Assembly (NCBI RefSeq): GCF_015350975.1
Contig: NZ_JADKRX010000006.1
Coordinates: forward strand, 107,785 to 171,784
Direction: 5' to 3'
Length of the DNA stretch: 64,000 nucleotides
Source of the DNA: Curtobacterium sp. VKM Ac-1395
GTDB lineage: Bacteria > Actinomycetota > Actinomycetes > Actinomycetales > Microbacteriaceae
Part shown: one piece after another, positions 58,370 through 64,000 of the stretch
Layout of the letters: every line of letters begins with the position of its first letter
How positions within the stretch are numbered: position 1 is the first letter of the stretch
Translations under genes and position numbers: made by a program
Notes under the pieces: generated by a model
Seen by the model: only the letters and a program-made list of their open reading frames with translations
Told to the model about the DNA's origin: nothing
Databases searched by the model: none

Positions 58370-60535
58370 TCAGTCGAGCGCCGCGCACTCGAGCACGATC
58401 GCCGTCGCCGGCGCGAGCATCGGCAGCCGCACCCCGACGTCCTCGAGCACCGCGCCCGACAGCTCCACCCACCCGCGACCGACCCACGGCGGCGGCACCA
58501 TGTCGAGTCCGCGCGGCACGCCGATGCCCGTCGCCGGGGCCACCCGGTAGCGCCGCGACCGGTCGAGACCCCGCAGCCGGACCGGCACCGCGAGCGACTG
58601 TGGGCCGGTCACGGTCCGGGCCACGCGGACGAGCGCCCGCGACCGGTCGACCGCCACCACCGAGGTCGCGTCGAGCCCGGGGTCCCCGAGGTCGAGGTGC
58701 CGCAGCCGTCCGGTGTGCAGCAGCGCCCGCGAGCGTCGGTACAGCGCCGTCCACGCGCGGAGCCGGTCCAGCTCCGGCGGGGACAGGCGCGTGACGTCCG
58801 TCTCGATGCCCGCGGAGCCGAACAGCGACACCGCCATCCGGAAGTCCAGGTCGAGGTGCCGACCGGTCGTGTGCGACACCTCGGGGCCGACGTGGCTGCC
58901 GATGAGCTCGAGCGGCAGGAGCGCCTCGGTCCACCGCTGGATGGCCAGCCGCTCCACCGCGTCGTTCGTGTCGGACGGCCACACGCGGTCGGTGTGCTCG
59001 AGGGCGCCGAGGTCGACCCGGGCTCCGCCGCTCGCACACGACTCGATCTCGAGCCACGGGTGGCGTCGGCGGAGGTCGTCCATGAGCGTGTACACGCCCC
59101 GGGTGTGTGCGTCGATGCCTGCACGTCCTGCGTGCACCGCGTGGACGACATCGCGGTTCGCGTCCCACTTGACGAACTCCACGTGGTGCCCACCGATGAC
59201 CGCCGACATGCTCTCGAGCACGAAGGCGCGGGCTGCCGGGTTCGCCAGGTCGAGCACGTGCTGGTTCCGCCACGTCCGCACGTCGTCGTCGGGTCGCTGC
59301 AGGAGCCACTCCGGGTGCGCGGCGGCGAGCTCCGACGCGGGGCTCACCATCTCCGGCTCGAACCACAGCCCGAACTCCATCCCGAGCTCCCGCACCCGGT
59401 CGACGAGGGGGCGGAGCCCGTCGGGCCAGACGGCCGGGTCGACCTGCCAGTCGCCGAGCGACGTGGTGTCCGACCGGCGTCCGAGGAACCAGCCGTCGTC
59501 GAGCACGAACCGCTCGACGCCGATGTCCGCGGCCGTCTCGGCCAGGGCCACCAGCGGAGCGAGGTCCTGCTGGTAGTACACCGCCTCCCACGTGTTCAGC
59601 ACGACGGGCCGCGGGCGTCGCGGGTGCCCGGGCCGCGCGCGGATCGAGCCGTGGAGCCGGGCCGACATGCCGTCGAGTCCCTCGTCGCTCCACACGAACA
59701 CGGCGTCCGGGGTCGTGAACGTGTCGTCCTCCCCGAGCACGACCTCGCCCGCGCGGAGCAGTTCCCCGGCGCCGAGCAGTGGCCGCGCCTCGGCGAGCAC
59801 GTCGTGGCGGTGCACGGAGTCCGCGCTCCACGCCAGGTGCACGGCCCAGACCTCCCCCGCGTCGTCCGAGAACCCGGGCGTCCCGAGCACCAGCAGCGTC
59901 GGCGCGTCGTGGCCCGTGCGCCCTCGGCGGCTCTCGCGCGCGTGGCTGCCATGTGTCAGGGTCCGCCGCTGCGGGGTGCGTTCCCGCGTCCAGCGCCCCG
60001 CCAGGTCGAGGACCTCCCCCGCCCGTTCCCCGACGGGCAGCACCGCCTCGAGCGCCTGGAGGTGCACCGCCGCCGCACCGTGGTTCGTCACGGCATGTCG
60101 GACCCGCAGGACCCCCGCGGCGTCGAGCGCGAACTCGCTCCGCAGCCGCAGTTCGGCGGAGACCGCGGTCACCGTGACGAGCCCCTCGTCCGACACCACG
60201 ACGACGTCCTGCCACCGCGGGACGAGCGGCAGCCCGTCGACGTGTCCGGCGATCCCCGGTCGCCCTTCCCAGCCGTCCCGTTCCGTCGGCAGGACCGTCA
60301 GCGGCCAGGGCGCGTCGAAGGCACTCGGTGAGACGGGTCGCCCCACCGCCAACAGGAGCTCGTCCGTGTCGATCGTCCCGACCGGTCCGACGTCGCGGCC
60401 CCAGTGCAGCACCTCCGGCAGACCGTCCGGCGCCGCCACGAGCACGAGCGACACCCCGGCGGCGCGGAGCACGTGTGCCTGCCGGGCCTGGTCGGACGGT
60501 CGTGTCCGTGCGGCGTCCTGGTCGACGACGGTCAC
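58370..60535 (-). CDS. GH36-type alpha-galactosidase (second copy)
   Basis: This 721-residue enzyme has the clear GH36 signature. The nucleophile Asp is in VEFVKWDANRD near residue 456, the acid/base Asp is in VWPSDTNDA near 520, and FVLDDGWFLGRRSD and FGLWFEPEMVSP complete the set. These are closer to the classical GH36 pattern than the first copy. The GTG at 60535 overlaps the stop of the GH42 gene (GTGA), so it is co-translated. It cleaves alpha-galactosyl groups in the cytoplasm. Two divergent GH36 enzymes in one locus may serve different chain lengths or acceptors. Confidence 0.93.
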   Translation of the reverse strand: MTVVDQDAARTRPSDQARQAHVLRAAGVSLVLVAAPDGLPEVLHWGRDVGPVGTIDTDELLLAVGRPVSPSAFDAPWPLTVLPTERDGWEGRPGIAGHVDGLPLVPRWQDVVVVSDEGLVTVTAVSAELRLRSEFALDAAGVLRVRHAVTNHGAAAVHLQALEAVLPVGERAGEVLDLAGRWTRERTPQRRTLTHGSHARESRRGRTGHDAPTLLVLGTPGFSDDAGEVWAVHLAWSADSVHRHDVLAEARPLLGAGELLRAGEVVLGEDDTFTTPDAVFVWSDEGLDGMSARLHGSIRARPGHPRRPRPVVLNTWEAVYYQQDLAPLVALAETAADIGVERFVLDDGWFLGRRSDTTSLGDWQVDPAVWPDGLRPLVDRVRELGMEFGLWFEPEMVSPASELAAAHPEWLLQRPDDDVRTWRNQHVLDLANPAARAFVLESMSAVIGGHHVEFVKWDANRDVVHAVHAGRAGIDAHTRGVYTLMDDLRRRHPWLEIESCASGGARVDLGALEHTDRVWPSDTNDAVERLAIQRWTEALLPLELIGSHVGPEVSHTTGRHLDLDFRMAVSLFGSAGIETDVTRLSPPELDRLRAWTALYRRSRALLHTGRLRHLDLGDPGLDATSVVAVDRSRALVRVARTVTGPQSLAVPVRLRGLDRSRRYRVAPATGIGVPRGLDMVPPPWVGRGWVELSGAVLEDVGVRLPMLAPATAIVLECAALD

Positions 60536-62550
60536 GCGTCCCGCTCCTCGCGGAGCACGCGGACGCGGCCTGCCGGCACCACGGTCTCCGGCCCGTGGCC
60601 GGAACCGTCGAGCAGGTCCACCCCGGACGCGCGCACCGTGACGGGCTCGGCCAGGTGGTTGACGAGGAACAGGAACGCGGAACCGTCGCGTCCGACGCGA
60701 CGCACCGCCTCCAGTCCGGGAGGCCCGGTGACGGTCCGCGGGACCGCCCGCTCCGCCACCACCTGGTCCACCACCCGCTGGATGCTGCCGTCCGCGAGGG
60801 CCGCGGAGACGTACCAGGCACCGCCGCCGACGTCCCGGCGAGTGACCGCGGGGCGTCCGGTGAGCGGGCCGTCCGCGTAGCGGAGGACCACGTCGGCGTC
60901 CTCGGTGACGACGGCCTCGGCCCAGTCGGTGACGACCTCGCCGTCGTCGAGGGTCCAGCGTTCGTCGGGCTGCAGCGGCGTGAACTCCTCCGACCACGCG
61001 CCGAGCAGGTCGCGGAAGGCCCCGGGGTAGCCCCCCGTCCGGATTCGAGCGTGCTCGTCGGCCACGCCCGAGAGGTACGTGACGACGAGGGTCACGCCGC
61101 GCTCGGCGAGGTCCGCGACGCGGGCGACCGCTGCGTCGTCGACGATCAGCAGCGTCGGCAACACGACCACGTCGTACCCGGACAGGTCGGCCTCGAGCGG
61201 GACGACGTCGGTCAGCACCTGCCGGTCGAAGAACGCCCGGTGCCAGGCGCGGATTTCCCGCGATGCCCGCAGGCCTCGATGCGGCTTCAGCCCGGACTGC
61301 ATCGCCCACCCGGACGGCTCGTCCACGACGATCGCGACCCGGGCGAGCTCCACGGTGGTGCCCCGTACCGGTGCGAGGGCGCGGAGCGCACGCCCGAGGG
61401 CCGTGACCTCGCGCCAGATGCGGGTCGCGGTGCCGGCGTGCGGGAGCATCGCGGAGTGGAACTGCTCAGCCCCGGCGGTGGAGGCACGCCACTGGAAGAA
61501 CAGGGCTCCGTCGGACCCGCGAGCGACGTGCGCGAGCGAGTTCCGGAGGATCTCGCCCGGCTCCTTCGCCCGGTTCCGCTGCTGCCAGCTCGGGCTGCCA
61601 GTGGAGTGTTCCATGAGCAGCCACGGCGTGCGGCCGGTCGTGATCCCGCGCATCCGGTCGGCGGACGCGGCGAGGTCCTGCTCGCGACGAGGGTCGTCGA
61701 CGAGCGTGTAGTGGTCGTTCGCGGGGATCGCCACGTGCTTCGCCCACTCGGCGTAGTCGACCGTCTGTGACCCGGCGCCGACCATGAAGTTCGTCGTCAC
61801 GGGGACGCTCGAGTGGCGTTCGATCGTCGTCCTCTCCATGGTGAAGTGCGCGAGGAGCGAGTCCGACGAGAACCGTTCGGCGTCCAGGAACAGCCCCGGG
61901 TTCGGGGCCAGGTTGTGCCCGCCGTGCGGCAGCCCGATCTCCTCGAAGTCCGTGTACGTGTGCCCCCAGAAGGCCGTTCCCCACGCGGCGTTCACGGCGT
62001 CGACGTCGGCGTACCGCTCCCGGAGCCACCGGCGGAAGGCTGCCGTCGACGCGTCGCAGGCACACCGGGCGTTGCCACCGCCCAGCTCGTTGCTGACGTG
62101 CCAGAGCCGCACGGCGGGGTGCTGCCCGTACCGCTCGGCCACGGCGTCGACGATGCGGTGCGCGTGCTCGCGGAAGACCGGGGAGTCCGGGCACCAGCCG
62201 AGCCGCTCGCCCGGACGACGGACGACGTCGTCGCGGTCCACGGGCAGCACCTCGGGATGCGCCGCGAGGAGCCAGCTCGGCGGAGCGGCCGTCGGCGTCG
62301 CGAGGTCGACCGCGATGCCGTTGGAGTGCAGGAGGTCGAGCACGTCGTCGAGCCAGGCCCACGTGTACTCCCCCGGTGTCCGCTCGAGGAGTCCCCACGA
62401 GAACACCCCGACCGTCACGAGGTTGACCCCGGCCTCGCGCATCAGCCAGACGTCCTCGTCCCAGACCTCACGTGGCCACTGCTCGGGACTGTAGTCGCCG
62501 CCGAACGACAGACCGTCGGTCGGCCAGGGGACGGATGGGGCTTCGGACAC
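60532..62550 (-). CDS. GH42-family beta-galactosidase
   Basis: This 672-residue protein has all GH42 landmarks. SFGGDYSPEQWPREVWDED is near the N-terminus, the acid/base Glu is in WHVSNELG near 153, the nucleophile Glu is in LLMEHSTGSPSW near 313, and the trimer domain with a late VVLPTLLIVDD follows. It hydrolyses beta-galactosides. The GTG at 62550 is chosen because an AAGGAG site lies just before it. It is the first gene of an operon with the second GH36. A TTAGTT-type element lies 52 bases upstream. The active-site ordering supports the call strongly. Confidence 0.94.
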   Translation of the reverse strand: MSEAPSVPWPTDGLSFGGDYSPEQWPREVWDEDVWLMREAGVNLVTVGVFSWGLLERTPGEYTWAWLDDVLDLLHSNGIAVDLATPTAAPPSWLLAAHPEVLPVDRDDVVRRPGERLGWCPDSPVFREHAHRIVDAVAERYGQHPAVRLWHVSNELGGGNARCACDASTAAFRRWLRERYADVDAVNAAWGTAFWGHTYTDFEEIGLPHGGHNLAPNPGLFLDAERFSSDSLLAHFTMERTTIERHSSVPVTTNFMVGAGSQTVDYAEWAKHVAIPANDHYTLVDDPRREQDLAASADRMRGITTGRTPWLLMEHSTGSPSWQQRNRAKEPGEILRNSLAHVARGSDGALFFQWRASTAGAEQFHSAMLPHAGTATRIWREVTALGRALRALAPVRGTTVELARVAIVVDEPSGWAMQSGLKPHRGLRASREIRAWHRAFFDRQVLTDVVPLEADLSGYDVVVLPTLLIVDDAAVARVADLAERGVTLVVTYLSGVADEHARIRTGGYPGAFRDLLGAWSEEFTPLQPDERWTLDDGEVVTDWAEAVVTEDADVVLRYADGPLTGRPAVTRRDVGGGAWYVSAALADGSIQRVVDQVVAERAVPRTVTGPPGLEAVRRVGRDGSAFLFLVNHLAEPVTVRASGVDLLDGSGHGPETVVPAGRVRVLREERDA

Positions 62551-62601
62551 GGCATCTCCTTCGATGGTGGGTCCGTTCCAGCCTCCCGTGCTGGTGCGCC
62601 T

Positions 62602-62621
62602 TTGTCAACGTGCGTAACTAA
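62602..62621. promoter_or_regulatory. Candidate ROK operator upstream of GH42
   Basis: On the minus strand the sequence TTAGTTACGCACGTTGACAA shares TTAGTT and the final ACAA, at the same distance, with the element at 55669-55688. It lies between the GH42 start and the ROK regulator gene, as expected for the site of that regulator. Confidence 0.6.
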
Positions 62622-62658
62622 CGCACTGAAGGCTCTGCTGCTCGTCTCCTGTGGATCG

Positions 62659-63795
62659 TCACTCGGCGAGCAGCCGGCGGATCGCGAGCACCGCCCCCGC
62701 CCGGGCCCACTCGGAGAACTCGAAGGGCTGCACCTCGACCGTCACCGGCTCCGTGTACGGCTCGAGCGCCCCGCGCAGCGCCTCGTCCACCGCGGACCGG
62801 GCGATGTCGTACACGGGCAGTCCGTCGCCGGTGAGCACGAGTGTCGAGGGGTCGGCGATGTGCACCACCGTCGCCAGGACCACGCCGAGCGCGCGGCCGG
62901 CATCCGCGAAGGCCGCGAGGGCTCGCTCGTCACCGGACCGCGCGCGTTCGACGACCTCGTCGTAGGTGGCATCCGTGTGCCCGGAGTTCCGCACGATCAC
63001 CGGGCTCGGGAGGTAGCTCGATGCGCATCCGAGGTGTCCGAGCCCACAGTCGGGACCACCGCCCAGCACCGGCAGGTGTCCGATCCGCCCGAGGCGACCG
63101 TGCTCCCCCGTCGACACCTGCCCGTTGGCGATGAGTCCGAGTCCGAGGCCTTCCCCGACCGTGACGAGCGCCATCGACCGCCCACCCGTCGCCGCGCCCG
63201 CGCCGAACCAGTGCTCCTTCGCCGTGAGCGCGTGCACGTCGTTCGCCGTGAACGCCGCCAGGCCCGTCCGTTCCGTCACCATCCGCGCGAACGGCACGTC
63301 CGTCCACCCGAGGAACAGCGAGTGCGCGACGACGGGCTCGCCCCCGACCGTGCGGACGTCCCCGGGCAGGGACACGCCGATCGCACACATCGCGGGATGC
63401 GCCGTGCGGAGCCGCTCCTCGACGGCGCGGATCTGCTCGGCGACGTCCTCGGCACGGGTCGTCGGCATCGACTCCTCGTGCAGGGCGAGGACACGTCCGC
63501 CGAGGTCGGTGACGGCTGCGTAGAGCCGGTCCTTCGTGAGCTTGATCCCGAGGAACTCCCACTGCCCCGAGCTCGGGTGCAGGAGCTCCGACGGCCGACC
63601 AGTGGCTCCTCTGACATCCGTCCCGACTTCGACGACGAGCCCGTGCCCCACGAGGATGCGCATCGCCCGGGTGAGGCTGGCACGCGAGAGCCCGAGCGAC
63701 CGAGCGATCTCCGCCCGTGACAGTTCCCCGTGGATGAGGATCTCCCGCAGGGCCAACCGGGATCCGTCCGGCAGGACCGGCCACGCATTCGTCAT
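62659..63795 (-). CDS. ROK-family transcriptional regulator
   Basis: This 378-residue protein has an N-terminal winged helix (ELSRAEIARSLGLSRASLTRAM) followed by a ROK sugar-kinase-like domain with GIKLTKDRLYAAVTD and VTVGEGLGLGLIANG. The zinc motif region is present (DCGLGHLGC). It lacks signs of a true kinase and fits the NagC/XylR repressor class. The start at 63795 follows a GGAGG site. It lies upstream of the GH42-GH36 operon and probably represses both that operon and the importer; its own ligand is likely a galactoside or mannoside. Confidence 0.9.
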   Translation of the reverse strand: MTNAWPVLPDGSRLALREILIHGELSRAEIARSLGLSRASLTRAMRILVGHGLVVEVGTDVRGATGRPSELLHPSSGQWEFLGIKLTKDRLYAAVTDLGGRVLALHEESMPTTRAEDVAEQIRAVEERLRTAHPAMCAIGVSLPGDVRTVGGEPVVAHSLFLGWTDVPFARMVTERTGLAAFTANDVHALTAKEHWFGAGAATGGRSMALVTVGEGLGLGLIANGQVSTGEHGRLGRIGHLPVLGGGPDCGLGHLGCASSYLPSPVIVRNSGHTDATYDEVVERARSGDERALAAFADAGRALGVVLATVVHIADPSTLVLTGDGLPVYDIARSAVDEALRGALEPYTEPVTVEVQPFEFSEWARAGAVLAIRRLLAE

Positions 63796-63875
63796 CGTTC
63801 CTCCGTCGTCGGCTGATCCTAATGCCGGCGACGCTCGCCATTGTTCCCGAGAGCGCAACGGCCCCGCCGAACGCA

Positions 63876-63906
63876 GAAAACCCCTGACCATGAATGGTCA
63901 GGGGTT
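63876..63906 (-). terminator. Rho-independent terminator of the rRNA operon
   Basis: A 13-bp stem (AACCCCTGACCAT with its complement) is followed on the minus strand by TTTT. It lies just after the 3' end of the 5S rRNA, so it ends the rRNA operon that enters from the right. Confidence 0.88.
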
Positions 63907-63924
63907 CCCTGGTGTTGCAGAAGA

Positions 63925-64000
63925 AGTCCGGCGGCGTCCTACTCTCCCACAAGGTCCCCCTTGCAGTACCATCGGCGCTGAGAGGCTTAGCTTCCGGGTT
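63925..64000 (-). rRNA. rrf: 5S ribosomal RNA, 3' part (gene continues outside window)
   Basis: The minus strand reads AACCCGGAAGCTAAGCC, CAGCGCCGATGGTACTGC and GTGGGAGAGTAGGACGCCGCC in order, which matches the second half of actinobacterial 5S rRNA. The exact 3' end is uncertain by a few bases. The upstream part, with 23S and 16S, should lie beyond the right edge. Confidence 0.93.

Overview
The window is about 64 kb of GC-rich DNA with actinobacterial gene style: many GTG starts, 4-base ATGA/GTGA gene overlaps, and a 5S rRNA end of actinobacterial type at the right edge. Protein content (BLUF sensor, SNF2 ATPase with SWIM finger, TM0106-type nuclease-helicase, GPP34 protein, ROK-controlled glycosidases) suggests a Microbacteriaceae chromosome, perhaps Curtobacterium. 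That assignment is inference. I saw no tRNA, CRISPR array, integrase or transposase.

Layout. 1-12968: housekeeping and accessory genes (permease end, BLUF protein, SNF2 ATPase, a broken toxin-antitoxin pair, two metabolic enzymes, secreted HNH nuclease, SDR, SseB-like and GPP34 proteins, large nuclease-helicase). 13009-19863: a WXG100-like protein and a WXG-alpha/beta-hydrolase fusion followed by a tandem array of lipoproteins, with two more lipoproteins on the other strand. 19934-21861: an ADP-ribosylglycohydrolase and an NrtR-type Nudix regulator, divergent around two matching palindromes, then a DUF1653 protein. 22000-24774: a decayed N-acetylmuramic acid operon (murQ, murP, mupG, all broken). 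24987-31269: a lower-GC defence island with a type II restriction-modification pair, a DGQHR-like/HEPN gene pair and an EVE-like/HNH protein, edged by an oxidoreductase fragment. 31435-35566: oxidoreductase copy, small membrane protein, frameshifted UvrD-like helicase and Vsr endonuclease. 35635-41622: a second WXG/hydrolase/lipoprotein cluster. 41770-45345: ABC-2 exporter with its two-component system. 45392-47699: broken membrane gene, oxidoreductase, GNAT. 47901-63795: a galactoside/mannoside utilisation locus (two GH36, GH2 beta-mannosidase, GH42, a five-gene family-5 ABC importer, ROK regulator). 63876-64000: rRNA operon terminator and 5S rRNA.

How the genes work together. The two WXG/hydrolase clusters look like paired effector-immunity loci. 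Each has a small helical partner gene overlapping, by 4 bases, a WXG-headed hydrolase with a GHSYG or AHSYG nucleophile elbow. Arrays of diverged lipoproteins, which could sit outside the membrane as immunity proteins, follow. The secretion machinery is not in the window. The defence island combines base modification and restriction with a likely RNase (HEPN) system. The glycosidase locus would import oligosaccharides by a family-5 ABC system and cut alpha-galactosyl, beta-mannosyl and beta-galactosyl bonds in the cytoplasm. Two of its promoters share a TTAGTT-type element that fits a ROK repressor.

All calls come from reading the sequence and recalled family knowledge. No database search was run.
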